Below the pieces are notes generated by a model, which was given only the letters and a program-made list of their open reading frames with translations, was not told where the DNA came from and ran no database searches. Made by a program: the position numbers and the translations under genes. Source: Nocardioides albus (GTDB lineage: Bacteria > Actinomycetota > Actinomycetes > Propionibacteriales > Nocardioidaceae). Taken from it: 64,000 bases of DNA. Position 1 is the first letter of the stretch; each line of letters begins with the position of its first letter. This document shows positions 43,666 to 53,774 of the stretch, one piece after another. Where the stretch lies: positions 558,001 to 622,000 of the forward strand of contig NZ_BMQT01000001.1 of NCBI RefSeq assembly GCF_014648255.1. The letters are read 5' to 3'.

Positions 43666-46600
43666 ATGCGCCCGATTCTCCGCGTGGCGACGACGGCCAC
43701 CGTCACCGTCCTCGCCACCGTTGCCTCACTACCGGCGATCGGCCAACCCGCCGACACGACCGACGCGAATACGCCGATCACGGGCAGCTCCGCTGCCCGC
43801 ACCGGTACCACGACGTCGGTCACCCTCATCACGGGTGACCGGGTGGAGGTGGGCACCGACGCCGAGGGACGCACCAGCACCCATCTGCTGCCGACGAAAG
43901 AGGGCAGCAGGCCGACCGACCACGTCACCGAGGAGCACAGCGGCGGCAAGTACGTGATCCCGGTCGCCGCGTTTGCCGGGATCCAGGACGGCTGGCTCGA
44001 CAAGGAGCTCTTCAACGTCACTGGGCTCGTCGAGCAGGGCTACGACGATGCACACACCGACACCCTGCCCCTGATCACCCAGTACGAGAGCGTCGCCGCC
44101 GTTCCCGAGGACGACACCGCCCGCACCCTGCCCGGTGACGCGGACCTGGTCCGCCCACTGCCGACCGTGCAGGGCGCGGCCGTCGAGGTTCCCAAGGACG
44201 AGGTGGCAGCCACCTGGAAGGACCTCGCGGCCCGCGACTCCCGTAGCGCCGATCAGGTCACCAAGGTGTGGCTGGACGCCAGGGTGAAGGCGATGATGGC
44301 CGAGTCGAACGCCCAGATCGGTACGGAGTCCGCCTGGGCGGCAGGCCTCACCGGCGCGGGGGTCGACGTTGCGGTGCTGGACACGGGCGTCGACGCCGGG
44401 CACCCAGACTTCGCCGGGCAGATCGCCGCCTCCAAGGACTTCACCGGCTCCAAGTACGGCACCGACGACCGCCGTGGGCACGGCACCCACACCGCGTCGA
44501 CAGTCGCCGGCTCCGGCGCCGCGAGCGAGAACGGCAAGGAGCGCGGAGTCGCCCCCGACGCGGAGTTGCTCGTCGGCAAGGTGCTCGGCGACAACGGCAC
44601 GGGCGCCGCGTCGTGGATCATCTCCGGCATGCAATGGGCCGTCGACTCCGGTGCCGACGTCGTCTCCATGTCGATCGGCACCTCCACCCCGAGCGACTGC
44701 AGCGACCCGATCTCCCAAGCGGCCGAGACCCTCGCCACGCAGAACAAGGCCCTGTTCGTCGTCGCGGCCGGCAACCTCGGCCGAGCGCAGTCGATCACCT
44801 CCCCGGGCTGCGCCCCCAGCGTCTTGACGGTCGGCGCGATCGACGCCGCCGACAAGGCCGCCGACTTCTCCTCCCGTGGTTCGGTCCTGGGCGTGCACAC
44901 CACGAAGCCGGAAATCGCTGCCCCGGGGGTGAACGTCCTCGCCGCGAAGAACGGCGGGCACGGTGGCACCAACGCCTACCAGCGGATGTCCGGGACATCG
45001 ATGGCCACTCCGCACGTCGCGGGTGCCGCCGCCCTGCTGAAGCAGCAGCATCCTGAGTGGGACCCGGCGCGTCTGAAGCAGGCGCTGATCTCCGCTGCCC
45101 AGAGCGACATCCCCAGCAGCGTGCGCGAGAGCGGCGCGGGCAGCCTCGACGTACCGAACGCGATGAAGCAGACCGTCCTCGGTCCGGGCGCGGTCTCCGT
45201 GGGCACCCTCGCGTGGCCGCAGACCGCCGCGAAGACGGTCCCGGTGACGTACTCCAACACCACCGATCTCCCCATCACGCTCTCGCTGAAGCTCGGTCCC
45301 GTGCTCGGCAATGACGGCACTCGCACTACCACTGCTCTGGTCAAGCTGGGCATGTCCACGGTCACCGTGCCGGCGCGGGGCACCGTCAAGGTGCCACTGA
45401 CCGTGAACCCGACGGTGGGTGTCCAGGACGCTCAGTTCGGCGACTTCGGCGGCCGGATCCTGGCGGACGCCTCTGACGGCACCACCGTGACCGTCCCGTT
45501 CGGCTTCCACCTCGAGCCGGAGACCGTCGCTGTCACGGTCAAGCTGATCGGTCGCGACGGCAAACCGCAGACTCCCACCGGCGTACTCGACGTCATCGGC
45601 CTAGACGACGTCTCTGGCGGGCGTTACTACCCGGCGACCGGCGAGCAGAAGCTGCGCCTGCGGGCGGGCTCGTACTACATCAACGGCGTCCTGCCGACCC
45701 GTAACGCCGACGGCGTCCTCGACACGGTCAACGAGCTCGCCTACCCCGAGCTGAAGATCACCAGGGACATGGAGATCGTCCTCGACGCCCGCAAGGCCCG
45801 CGAGGTCACCTACGCCACCGACCAGCCCACCGAGACGGCCACCGCCACCCTGTCCTTCGGACGCTGGTGGAACGACGGGCAGAACTCGTGGGTGCACACC
45901 GGGGCAGCCCAGTACGACACCGCCCGGCACATCAACACCTGGGGCCAGGGCGCGGTAAACACGGGCGGATTCGAGGCGGCGAGCTGGTTCCGAGCGGTCC
46001 AGCCGGGCACCGGTAGCGCCAGCCCGTACATCTACAACCTGGGGGTCTTCGACAAGGACGTGATCGTCCCTGGCCGCCATCTCAAGGCGGCCGATGCCGA
46101 CCTCGCCGCCGTCGAGTCCCAGTGGTACTCGGTGGGAACGGCGACCGAGTTCAAGGATACGATCGACAACTATCGCCCCTGGAACCCGACGTCCGCCGTC
46201 GGCGGCAGCGTCCTGCAGCCCGTCAAGGTCCCCTTCGCCCGCACCCAGTTTTTCACTGCCGGTAAGGACGCCGGCCTCTGGTCCGAGTCCGGCACCAGCA
46301 CGAACGAGCTGATGCGCGGCCCGGCATGGGCCTTCGACGGCGGCGAGCGGCTGAAGGAAACCTGGTTCAAGGGCATCATGCGACCCACGGCCGCCCTGGA
46401 CCGAGCGGGCAACAAGCAGCTGGCCGGCGAACGCCAGGGCAACCTGATGGGCTTCAAGAGCGCCCTGTTCAGCGACGCCGACGGGCATTTCATGTACGCA
46501 CCGGGCTTCAAGGACGCCGGCAGCCTGCGGCTGTACAAGGACGGCGTGAAGCAGTGGGACCACGCCTGGCCGTACGGCTCCTGGTCGGTGACCTCCGAGC

Positions 46601-47058
46601 CGGCGGACTATGAGCTGCAGCAGGTGGTGTTGCGTTCGTATGGCAACCGCACCGTCAGCTATCCCTGGGGAGCGATCACCACGTTCCGCTTCCGGTCCGA
46701 GGAGAAGCCAGACGTGCACACCCAGACGCTCCCCCTCGTCTTCCCCGGCTACGACGTACCGGTCGACACCACCAACCGGGTAGAGGCCGGCACGATCCGC
46801 ATCCGGCTCTCCGCGACCGGCCACGGCGACTACACACCGGGTCAGATCACCAAGGCGACGGTGAAGTACTCGTACGAGGGTGAGGTGGCCACTCCTACCT
46901 GGAGCGACGCGACGGTCGTGCACGAGGACGGAGCCTGGTACGCGGAGATCGACCACAGCGGCGCGAGCGGCAAGGACGTGTCGCTGCTGGTCGACCTGAC
47001 CACAGCTGACGGTGGCTCAGTCGAGCAGCGGGTGATCGACGGATACGGAGTGCGGTGA
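43666..47058 (+). CDS. secreted subtilisin-like serine protease (S8), large
   Basis: 1130 aa. Signal peptide about 1-26 (VATTATVTVLATVASLPA). A propeptide of about 190 residues precedes the S8 domain (about 215-500). The triad is Asp239 (VAVLDTGVD), His272 (RGHGTHTAS) and Ser445 (GTSMATPH), with oxyanion Asn370 (AAGN). A long C-terminal part (500-1130) of beta-rich domains follows, probably for substrate or surface binding; no LPXTG or TM anchor is seen. Resembles large Streptomyces S8 peptidases. ATG 43666 with AGGGAG. Transcribed alone. Confidence 0.93.
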   Translation: MRPILRVATTATVTVLATVASLPAIGQPADTTDANTPITGSSAARTGTTTSVTLITGDRVEVGTDAEGRTSTHLLPTKEGSRPTDHVTEEHSGGKYVIPVAAFAGIQDGWLDKELFNVTGLVEQGYDDAHTDTLPLITQYESVAAVPEDDTARTLPGDADLVRPLPTVQGAAVEVPKDEVAATWKDLAARDSRSADQVTKVWLDARVKAMMAESNAQIGTESAWAAGLTGAGVDVAVLDTGVDAGHPDFAGQIAASKDFTGSKYGTDDRRGHGTHTASTVAGSGAASENGKERGVAPDAELLVGKVLGDNGTGAASWIISGMQWAVDSGADVVSMSIGTSTPSDCSDPISQAAETLATQNKALFVVAAGNLGRAQSITSPGCAPSVLTVGAIDAADKAADFSSRGSVLGVHTTKPEIAAPGVNVLAAKNGGHGGTNAYQRMSGTSMATPHVAGAAALLKQQHPEWDPARLKQALISAAQSDIPSSVRESGAGSLDVPNAMKQTVLGPGAVSVGTLAWPQTAAKTVPVTYSNTTDLPITLSLKLGPVLGNDGTRTTTALVKLGMSTVTVPARGTVKVPLTVNPTVGVQDAQFGDFGGRILADASDGTTVTVPFGFHLEPETVAVTVKLIGRDGKPQTPTGVLDVIGLDDVSGGRYYPATGEQKLRLRAGSYYINGVLPTRNADGVLDTVNELAYPELKITRDMEIVLDARKAREVTYATDQPTETATATLSFGRWWNDGQNSWVHTGAAQYDTARHINTWGQGAVNTGGFEAASWFRAVQPGTGSASPYIYNLGVFDKDVIVPGRHLKAADADLAAVESQWYSVGTATEFKDTIDNYRPWNPTSAVGGSVLQPVKVPFARTQFFTAGKDAGLWSESGTSTNELMRGPAWAFDGGERLKETWFKGIMRPTAALDRAGNKQLAGERQGNLMGFKSALFSDADGHFMYAPGFKDAGSLRLYKDGVKQWDHAWPYGSWSVTSEPADYELQQVVLRSYGNRTVSYPWGAITTFRFRSEEKPDVHTQTLPLVFPGYDVPVDTTNRVEAGTIRIRLSATGHGDYTPGQITKATVKYSYEGEVATPTWSDATVVHEDGAWYAEIDHSGASGKDVSLLVDLTTADGGSVEQRVIDGYGVR

Positions 47059-47073
47059 CGTACTGCCGCCACG

Positions 47074-48099
47074 TCAGAGGAGGCCGAGACCGGTGGCGTG
47101 GCGGCGGACCGCCTCGCTGTCGGCGACGAGCACGAGCGGTACGTCGTCGCCCATCTCGCTCCACACATGCTCGACCCGGCCGTCGTGTGGATCGAGCCGC
47201 ACCTCGCGGATGTAGACCGCGAGGATCCGGCCGGGATGGCGGCGGATCGTGGCGGCGTAGGTCTCCGGATCATGCTCACCGGAGTCGCCCAGGAGGACGA
47301 ACCGAAGCTCGGGATGGAGCGCGAGCACCTCGTCGATACGCTCGGTCTTGGGCTCCCGGCCGACAGCGCTACCGAGCAGGTCGCGCAATAGCAGCGGCCC
47401 GCGGGGGAAGTCGCGGTGGCGTACGAAGGCGCTGAGGAACGAGTGCAGGTTCCATGGGCTGGAGGAGATGTAGAACACCGGGTTGGTGTCGGCGGCGAGG
47501 TCACGGTAGAGCTCGGGCGCACCCGGGAACGCGGTGCGCGTGAGCGCCGACCCGGTGAGCGTCTGGCGCACCATCCGCCCGACGCGCTGCACCCCGGTCT
47601 CGAGGATCGTGTCGTCGATGTCGGAGATCACCCCGAATCGCGCCTCGGCGGCGGGAACGAGGACGTCCACTGGGGCTCGGTGGACCCCGTCCAGGCCGCG
47701 GTACTCGCCGGCCAGCTCGACGACACCATGGGTCAACGGGACCTCCAGCGTGTCAGCGCTCGGTTGTAGCCGCGCAACGAAGTAGCCCTCGTCGTCGGTG
47801 ACCGTCTCCACCGCGGCGTCGCCGACGGTGATCCGCAGCGGTACGCCCGGCAGCTCGTCGGTCACGAAGTGGCGGACCATGCGGCGTACGGCGGCGACCG
47901 CCCCCTCGCCCTCCACCGCCACCGACGACGGCGGATCGTCGACGACCCGGCCACGCACGACGACCCCCGCAGCGCTCCCGTGCCCGCCGTAGCACACGAT
48001 CCGGAAGTCTGTCGGCACCCGTGATCCTGCCCGGCGGAGCCTCGCCGCATCCCATGCTCGCTCCAGACGGAGCACCCACCGACGTGCAGACATGGCCAC
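47074..48099 (-). CDS. App1-family phosphatase (DUF2183)
   Basis: 341 aa. The HAD-like catalytic signature DIDDT (160-164: Asp160, Asp162, Thr164) begins the App1 domain VISDIDDTILETG; FYISSSPWNLHSFL supplies the motif II serines and LLGDSGEHDPETYA the motif III/IV acidic residues. The N-terminal 150 residues form a beta-rich domain. In yeast App1 is a phosphatidate phosphatase; the bacterial substrate is unknown. ATG at 48099 or 48093. Ends 16 bp from the convergent protease gene. Confidence 0.88.
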   Translation of the reverse strand: MAMSARRWVLRLERAWDAARLRRAGSRVPTDFRIVCYGGHGSAAGVVVRGRVVDDPPSSVAVEGEGAVAAVRRMVRHFVTDELPGVPLRITVGDAAVETVTDDEGYFVARLQPSADTLEVPLTHGVVELAGEYRGLDGVHRAPVDVLVPAAEARFGVISDIDDTILETGVQRVGRMVRQTLTGSALTRTAFPGAPELYRDLAADTNPVFYISSSPWNLHSFLSAFVRHRDFPRGPLLLRDLLGSAVGREPKTERIDEVLALHPELRFVLLGDSGEHDPETYAATIRRHPGRILAVYIREVRLDPHDGRVEHVWSEMGDDVPLVLVADSEAVRRHATGLGLL

Positions 48100-48134
48100 A
48101 GCCTATGGTCCGCGCCGGAAGGCAGGCGGGTCGG

Positions 48135-49538
48135 TCACACCAGCGGCAGGGCCAGCAACGCGTTCTCGATGAGCTCGGGCATCGCCGGGTGGATCCAGTA
48201 CTGGTCGCGCGCCATCGTCCGGGCATCGAGTCCGAACTGCATCGCCTGGATCAGCGGCTGGATGAGCGTCGGCGCTTCGGGCCCGATGATGTGCGCGCCC
48301 AAGAGCGCGCCCGTGCTCGGGTCGGCCAGCAGCTTGGCGAACCCCGTGGTGTCCTCCATCGCCCAGCCGTAGGCGATGCCTGCGTACTCCTGGGTCGAGG
48401 TCACATACGCGATGCCGTTGGCCTCGGCCTCCTGCTCGGTCAGCCCGACCGACGCGATCCGCGGATCGGTGAACACGGCGTACGGCACGTAGCGGTGGTC
48501 GGTGCGGATCAGGTCCTCGGGATGGAGCAGGTTGTGCGCGACGGTGCGAGCCTCGCGGTTGGCCACGTGCTTGAGCTGGTACGGGGAGCTGATGTCGCCC
48601 AAGGCCCACACGCCGGGAACCGTCGTGGCCTGGGTCTCGTCGACCACGACCCGACCGTCGGCGGTGAGCTCGATCCCGCCGTCTTCGGCCCCGATCAGGT
48701 CGCTGTTGGGCACCCGGCCGGTAGCGACCAGCAGCACGTCGGCCTCGAGGCGCTCCTCGCCGTCGGGACCGTCGAGGAACACCCGTGCCCCGTCACCATC
48801 TCCCTCGACCCGTCGAACCGCGCGGTTCAGACGCACATCCCAACGCGCACCGGCGATCTCGGTGAACTGGCGCGCGACATCGCGGTCCAGCTGACGCAGC
48901 AGCTGTCCGGAACGGGCCACGACGGTGACCTTCACCCCGAGGGAGGAGAAGATGTGGGCCATCTCCACGGCGATGAAGCCGCTCCCCAGGATCGTCATGC
49001 TCGTCGGCACCTGCTCCAGCCGCATCACCGAATCGCTGGTGTGGAACCTGCTCTCGGCCAGCCCCGGGACATCGGGAACAGCCGGCCGGCTGCCCGCTGC
49101 GACCACGATCTGGTCGGCACTGAGCGCGGTGGCATCGCCGGTCTGGGCGTCGATGACGCTCAGCTGCTTCGGGCCGGTGAACCGCGCAGTGCCGATCAGC
49201 AGGCTGGTGTTGGACCGGCCGGTCTGCCGGTACTTCTGACCGCCATCGGCGATCGGGTCGATCCGTCCGAAGACCCGGTCGCGGATCCGCGGCCAGTCCG
49301 CATCGTTCAGGGAGAGGTCGACGCCTAGCCGACTCCCCTCCTCCGGGGATCCGGCGACGTCGGCGGTGTGCACCAGCATCTTGGTCGGGATGCAGCCGAC
49401 GTTGAGGCAGGTGCCCCCGTACGAGCCTCGGGACCCGACACCCTTCTCGACGTACACCACCTCCCTGTCGTCGAACCGCTCGTCGACGATGGCGTTGCCC
49501 GAGCCGGAACCGATGACCACTAAGTCGACATGTCGCAT
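48135..49538 (-). CDS. mtr: mycothione reductase
   Basis: 467 aa flavin disulfide reductase that keeps mycothiol reduced with NADPH. FAD site VIGSGSGNAIVDE, redox pair Cys44/Cys49 in GTCLNVGCIPTK, NADPH domain ILGSGFIAVEMA, second FAD motif ALGDISSPYQLKH, and the C-terminal catalytic His in YWIHPAMPELIENAL. The GSGSGN start (rather than GGGPGG) and the short redox box are typical of Mtr. Start ATG 49538; the frame runs 13 codons farther. Supports the actinobacterial origin of the window. Confidence 0.92.
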   Translation of the reverse strand: MRHVDLVVIGSGSGNAIVDERFDDREVVYVEKGVGSRGSYGGTCLNVGCIPTKMLVHTADVAGSPEEGSRLGVDLSLNDADWPRIRDRVFGRIDPIADGGQKYRQTGRSNTSLLIGTARFTGPKQLSVIDAQTGDATALSADQIVVAAGSRPAVPDVPGLAESRFHTSDSVMRLEQVPTSMTILGSGFIAVEMAHIFSSLGVKVTVVARSGQLLRQLDRDVARQFTEIAGARWDVRLNRAVRRVEGDGDGARVFLDGPDGEERLEADVLLVATGRVPNSDLIGAEDGGIELTADGRVVVDETQATTVPGVWALGDISSPYQLKHVANREARTVAHNLLHPEDLIRTDHRYVPYAVFTDPRIASVGLTEQEAEANGIAYVTSTQEYAGIAYGWAMEDTTGFAKLLADPSTGALLGAHIIGPEAPTLIQPLIQAMQFGLDARTMARDQYWIHPAMPELIENALLALPLV

Positions 49539-49563
49539 GCCCCCATCATCGCCGGAGGAACGC

Positions 49564-50139
49564 TCAGGCACGAACAAGGCCGGGTCGACCGCTCCAAGCG
49601 TCCTGCGAGATGACGAGAAGCATCACCACTCCGGTGACCACGGCCGCGGCAGCAGCCGCCGTCCCTGTCCACAGCAGACCGAGGACGAGCCCGGCCACGC
49701 CGAGCACGGCCATCAGGACTCCGAGCCGGGTGAACATGGGGGTGTCGAAGGCACGCGCGAACGGCAGGAAGTGCAGTCCGACGGCCAACACGATCACACA
49801 GGGCAGGACGTCGACGCGCTCCACCGCTTCCAGAGCCAGCCGCCCCAGCTGGATCCCCAGCAGCATGCCGGCGACGCTGCCGAGGTACACCCAGCCCGCG
49901 CTGCGCGGCAAAGGCCCGGGCGGCACGAACAGGCGGGGCGTGATCAGCACCGCCCACACGAAGACTGCGAGCGCACCGGCCCAGACGAGCAGTGCTCCCA
50001 TCGACACAGCGGCGGGCAGCTCGCCACGGTTGGCGTGGACGAAGACGCTGCCGCCGACCCCACCGATCACCGCTCCCCAGACCCGTGGGTGGCCCAGATG
50101 CTGGAGTCCACGACCGACATCCCCCGGCGTACTGATCAT
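49564..50139 (-). CDS. hypothetical membrane protein
   Basis: 191 aa, five or six predicted TM helices (for example WGAVIGGVGGSVF, ALLVWAGALAVFVWAV, LGSVAGMLLGI, VLPCVIVLAVGLHFLPFA, LGVLMAVLGVAGLVLGLLW). No family recognised for certain. Start ATG 50139; a longer open frame runs on through the divergent LysR gene but is antisense to it. Lies 25 bp upstream of mtr and divergent from the LysR-type gene, which may regulate it. Confidence 0.65.
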   Translation of the reverse strand: MISTPGDVGRGLQHLGHPRVWGAVIGGVGGSVFVHANRGELPAAVSMGALLVWAGALAVFVWAVLITPRLFVPPGPLPRSAGWVYLGSVAGMLLGIQLGRLALEAVERVDVLPCVIVLAVGLHFLPFARAFDTPMFTRLGVLMAVLGVAGLVLGLLWTGTAAAAAAVVTGVVMLLVISQDAWSGRPGLVRA

Positions 50140-50253
50140 CTGCGAACCTGCCCTTGCATTGCCGTGTGTCGTTCGAATGAGCGAAGCGGAATCGCCAGGA
50201 TCCCACTGAATGGCACCCGCCTTCGCACGCGGCTCACCGCCGCGCCGACGAAC

Positions 50254-50268
50254 TATGCTCCATGCATG
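50254..50268 (+). promoter_or_regulatory. leaderless -10 box of the LysR gene
   Basis: TATGCT (50254-50259) is followed by 6 nt and then ATG 50266, with no ribosome site, the arrangement of a leaderless transcript. No good -35 box is seen. Confidence 0.5.
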
Positions 50269-51168
50269 GACCGGCGCCACCTCGAGTACTTCGTGACGGT
50301 AGCGGAGCTGGGGAGCTTCACCCGCGCGGCCCAAGCGCTGTCCATCGCCCAGCCGTCGCTGTCCAACGCCATCGGGTGGCTCGAGCGAGATCTCGACACC
50401 CGACTCTTCGACCGACACGGCCGGGGCGCGCGGCTCACTCCGGCCGGCGAGGCCCTGCTCGAGCCCGCGCGACGCTCGCTGCGATCGTTCGAGGTGGCCC
50501 GCGGCGCGGTGCGTGCCGTGTCGCAGGCCGGTTTTGGTCGCTTGGCCATCATCACGAACACGCTGTGGGCCGTCGAGCCACTGGCCCGGTTGGTCGGCGA
50601 GTTCCGCGACCTGCATCCCCGTGTCCAGGTCACCGTGGCTGACCCGCGGTGGCACGGTGACGTGCTGGAGACCGTCCGGATGGGCGGCGCGGAGCTCGGC
50701 CTCGTCGACGGCACCCCTCCTGGCGGAACCCTGGCGAGCCGATGGCTGGCCGACCTCGAGATGATGGCCGTATGCCCTCCGGACGCGGAGTCGGCACTCG
50801 GCCACGAGGACAAGGGATCCATCACGATCGGCGATCTCTCGGAACGGGGCCTGGTGTGTACGCCCGACGGCACCGTTCTCCGAGGCATCGTCGCCGAACC
50901 GCTCGAAGCCGCGGGGCTGTCGACGGACGTCGCCGTCGAGACGGCTCACCTGGCCGCAGTGGCACCCCTGGTCCTGGCGGGAGCGGGCGCCGCCGTGCTG
51001 CCGAAGGCGATGGCCGAGGATGCCGCAGCCAAGGGAGCCCGAGTTCAACCGCTCGATCCACCCCTACGTCGGTCGGTACACGTGATCTGGCGCAAGCGTC
51101 GGGCCAGCGACCTGGCCCTGGGATTCGTCGACTTCTGCGTCAACGCCTGCGCCACCTCCGCGCCCTGA
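50266..51168 (+). CDS. LysR-type transcriptional regulator
   Basis: 300 aa. Winged HTH at the N-terminus (RRHLEYFVTVAELGSF, RAAQALSIAQPSLSNAIGWLE), then a periplasmic-binding-like effector domain (about 90-295). Probably leaderless, starting at ATG 50266; an ATG 4 bp earlier is out of frame. Divergent from a membrane protein gene and 158 bp upstream of the arylsulfatase gene on the same strand, so either may be the target. Effector unknown. Confidence 0.9.
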   Translation: MDRRHLEYFVTVAELGSFTRAAQALSIAQPSLSNAIGWLERDLDTRLFDRHGRGARLTPAGEALLEPARRSLRSFEVARGAVRAVSQAGFGRLAIITNTLWAVEPLARLVGEFRDLHPRVQVTVADPRWHGDVLETVRMGGAELGLVDGTPPGGTLASRWLADLEMMAVCPPDAESALGHEDKGSITIGDLSERGLVCTPDGTVLRGIVAEPLEAAGLSTDVAVETAHLAAVAPLVLAGAGAAVLPKAMAEDAAAKGARVQPLDPPLRRSVHVIWRKRRASDLALGFVDFCVNACATSAP

Positions 51169-51326
51169 GTCATAGCAACCGGCTATCGCTGACCTAGTTC
51201 GGTCGCCGTTGCTCGCACGAGCGTCGCGGGACGAAACTCGGTGAGCCGTCCGACCCTGGTTCGCCGCAACCTGCTGGCCCGTCGGCCTGACCGATCCCGC
51301 CCGCCTGCCCCCGAGGAGATCTCATC

Positions 51327-53690
51327 GTGACCAGCTTCCACGCCGACCGGCATGTGCTGCCCGAGCCCGACCCAGCACAGGTCGTCGCGACAGCACTCGG
51401 TATCGAGGACCAGACCGCCGCCTTCGAGCCGGTGCGCCCGACCGTTCCCCCGCCGCAGGCCCCGAACGTCGTGATCGTCGTCATGGACGATCTGGGCTAC
51501 GGAACCTCCAGCGCGTTCGGCGGTCCGTGCGCGATGCCGACAGCAGAGAACTTGGCCGAGGGCGGCCTGCGCTACTCCCGCTTCCACGTGACCGCGCTGT
51601 GCTCGCCGACCCGACAGGCCCTGATGACCGGCCGGAACCACCACTCCGTCGGCATGGGCGGCACCACCGAGATGGCCACGTCGGCCCCCGGCTACAACGG
51701 GTTCCGGCCCCAGTCTGCCGCCACGATCGCTCAGATCCTGCAGGGCAACGGGTACAGCACCGCGGCCTTCGGGAAGTGGCACCAGACCCCGCCGCGCGAG
51801 ATCAGCCCGGTGGGCCCGTTCGACCGTTGGCCGACAGGCGAGGGCTTCGACACGTTCTACGGGTTCATGGGAGCGGAGATGAACCACTGGTACCCGCTGC
51901 TGTACGAAGGCACGACGCCCGTCGAGCCGGACCGGCGGCCCGAGGACGGATATCACCTCTCCGAGGACCTCGCCGACCGGGCGATCGAATGGGTACGCAC
52001 CCAGCGCACCCTGACCCCGGACCGGCCGTTCTTCACCTACATCGCCCTCGGCGCCTCGCACGCGCCGCTGCACGTGGCGCCGGAGTGGCGGGAGAGGTAT
52101 CAGGGTCGGTTCGCCCACGGCTGGGACGAGCAGCGCGAGCGCACGCTGGCCGAGCAGAAGCGGCTCGGCGTGGCACCGGCCGACGCCGAGCTGGCTCGCT
52201 GGGCCGACGGCGTACCCCACTGGGACGAGCTCTCCGATACGCAGCGGACGCTGTCAGCGCGGTTCATGGAGACCTTCGCCGGGTTCACCGAGCACGCCGA
52301 CAAGCAGGTCGGGCGGTTCGTCGCCGCGCTCGAGGAGCTCGGGGCGATGGACAACACCCTGTTCGTCTACCTGCTCGGCGACAACGGCGCGTCGGGGGAG
52401 GGCGGGATCGAGGGCACCACGGTCGAGCATCGGCTCGGTCACGGCCTCGTGGACGACCCCGAGGAGATGATCGCGGACCTGGACCGGATCGGCGGCCCGG
52501 AGACGTACCCGATCGCGCCGGTCGGTTGGGCGCTGGCGCTCAACACCCCGTTCCAGTGGACCAAGCAGGTCGCCTCCCACTTCGGCGGGACCCGGGACGG
52601 CCTGATCGTGCACTGGCCGGAGGGGATCGCGGACCGCGGTGGCGTACGGGACCAGTTCCACCACGTCATCGACATCCTGCCGACGGTCCTCGACTGCGCC
52701 GGCGTCCCTCAGCCGACCTCCGTCGCAGGCGTCGCGCAGCAGCCGGTCGAGGGGACCAGCATGCGCTACACCTTCGACGCTGCCGACGCGACCGGGCGGC
52801 GGCGTACGCAGTACTTCGAGATGTGCGGCAACCGCGGGATCTACCACGAGGGCTGGATGGCGGTGACCCGCCACGGGACCCCATGGGAGATGGTCCCGCA
52901 GGGAGGGCGGCGGTTCAGCGACGACGTCTGGGAGCTCTACCACGTCGACACCGACTTCTCTCAGGCCCATGACCTGGCCGCAGCGCAGCCGGAGCGGCTG
53001 CGCGAGCTGCAGGAGCTGTTCCTCATCGAGGCCGCGAAGCGTCAGGTGTTCCCCCTCGACCCGAGGGTGACGGAGCGGGAGAACCCCACGCTGGCCGGGC
53101 GCGTCGATCTGCTCGGAGACCGCCGGTCGGTGACCTACCGCGGTGGCATGCGGCGGTTCACCGAGGAGACCACGCCCAACGTCAAGAACCGCTCCCACAG
53201 CATCACCGCTGACGTCGAGGTGCCCACAACGGGTGCCGCCGGAGTGGTCGTGGCCCAGGGCGGTCGGTTCGGCGGCTGGTCGCTCTACTGCGTCGAGGGC
53301 AAGGTCCGCTACGACTACAGCTACTTCGACCTCACCCACTTCACGGTCGGCGCCGAGAAGGCGCTGTCCCCTGGACGTCACCAGATCCGGATGGAGTTCC
53401 ACTACGACGGGGACGGGCACGGCCTCGGCGGCGATGTGATCCTGGTGGTCGACGGCGACAAGGTCGCCCAGGGGCGGGTGGATCGGACGATCCCCTACTA
53501 CTTCTCCTTCGACGAGACGCTGGACATCGGGGTCGACCTGGGCACGCCCGTGTCCAACGAGTACGCCGCGGTCGACAACGCCTTCACCGGCACCGTACAC
53601 ACGGTGCGGATCGACCTCGACGGGCCGGCCGCTCCCGACGATGCGGACGCCGACGCACAGCGCCGGCAACGCGTCTTCATCTCCCAGTGA
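51327..53690 (+). CDS. arylsulfatase (formylglycine type)
   Basis: 787 aa. Sulfatase fold with metal Asp54-Asp55 in VVMDDLGYGT, the formylglycine cysteine Cys92 in CSPTRQALMTGR (the C-x-P-x-R motif), His in FGKWH and GASHAPLH, and Asp/Asn in LLGDNGASGEGG. The C-terminal 200 residues form a beta-rich domain. No signal peptide, so likely cytoplasmic. Needs Cys-to-formylglycine conversion by an FGE, which is not encoded in view. GTG start 51327 follows GAGGAG. Releases sulfate from an organic ester; followed by a strong terminator. Confidence 0.93.
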   Translation: MTSFHADRHVLPEPDPAQVVATALGIEDQTAAFEPVRPTVPPPQAPNVVIVVMDDLGYGTSSAFGGPCAMPTAENLAEGGLRYSRFHVTALCSPTRQALMTGRNHHSVGMGGTTEMATSAPGYNGFRPQSAATIAQILQGNGYSTAAFGKWHQTPPREISPVGPFDRWPTGEGFDTFYGFMGAEMNHWYPLLYEGTTPVEPDRRPEDGYHLSEDLADRAIEWVRTQRTLTPDRPFFTYIALGASHAPLHVAPEWRERYQGRFAHGWDEQRERTLAEQKRLGVAPADAELARWADGVPHWDELSDTQRTLSARFMETFAGFTEHADKQVGRFVAALEELGAMDNTLFVYLLGDNGASGEGGIEGTTVEHRLGHGLVDDPEEMIADLDRIGGPETYPIAPVGWALALNTPFQWTKQVASHFGGTRDGLIVHWPEGIADRGGVRDQFHHVIDILPTVLDCAGVPQPTSVAGVAQQPVEGTSMRYTFDAADATGRRRTQYFEMCGNRGIYHEGWMAVTRHGTPWEMVPQGGRRFSDDVWELYHVDTDFSQAHDLAAAQPERLRELQELFLIEAAKRQVFPLDPRVTERENPTLAGRVDLLGDRRSVTYRGGMRRFTEETTPNVKNRSHSITADVEVPTTGAAGVVVAQGGRFGGWSLYCVEGKVRYDYSYFDLTHFTVGAEKALSPGRHQIRMEFHYDGDGHGLGGDVILVVDGDKVAQGRVDRTIPYYFSFDETLDIGVDLGTPVSNEYAAVDNAFTGTVHTVRIDLDGPAAPDDADADAQRRQRVFISQ

Positions 53691-53695
53691 GAACC

Positions 53696-53728
53696 GGGGA
53701 CGGCCACGAGCTCCTCGTGGCCGTCCCC
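53696..53728. terminator. terminator after arylsulfatase
   Basis: GGGGACGGCCACGAG and CTCGTGGCCGTCCCC form a perfect 15-bp stem with loop CTC, 5 bp after the stop codon. The convergent BCCT gene ends 46 bp farther, so it may serve both. Confidence 0.87.
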
Positions 53729-53774
53729 TCCGTCAAACGGTGGAATCACCTCAGGCGATAGCCGCGAACATCCG

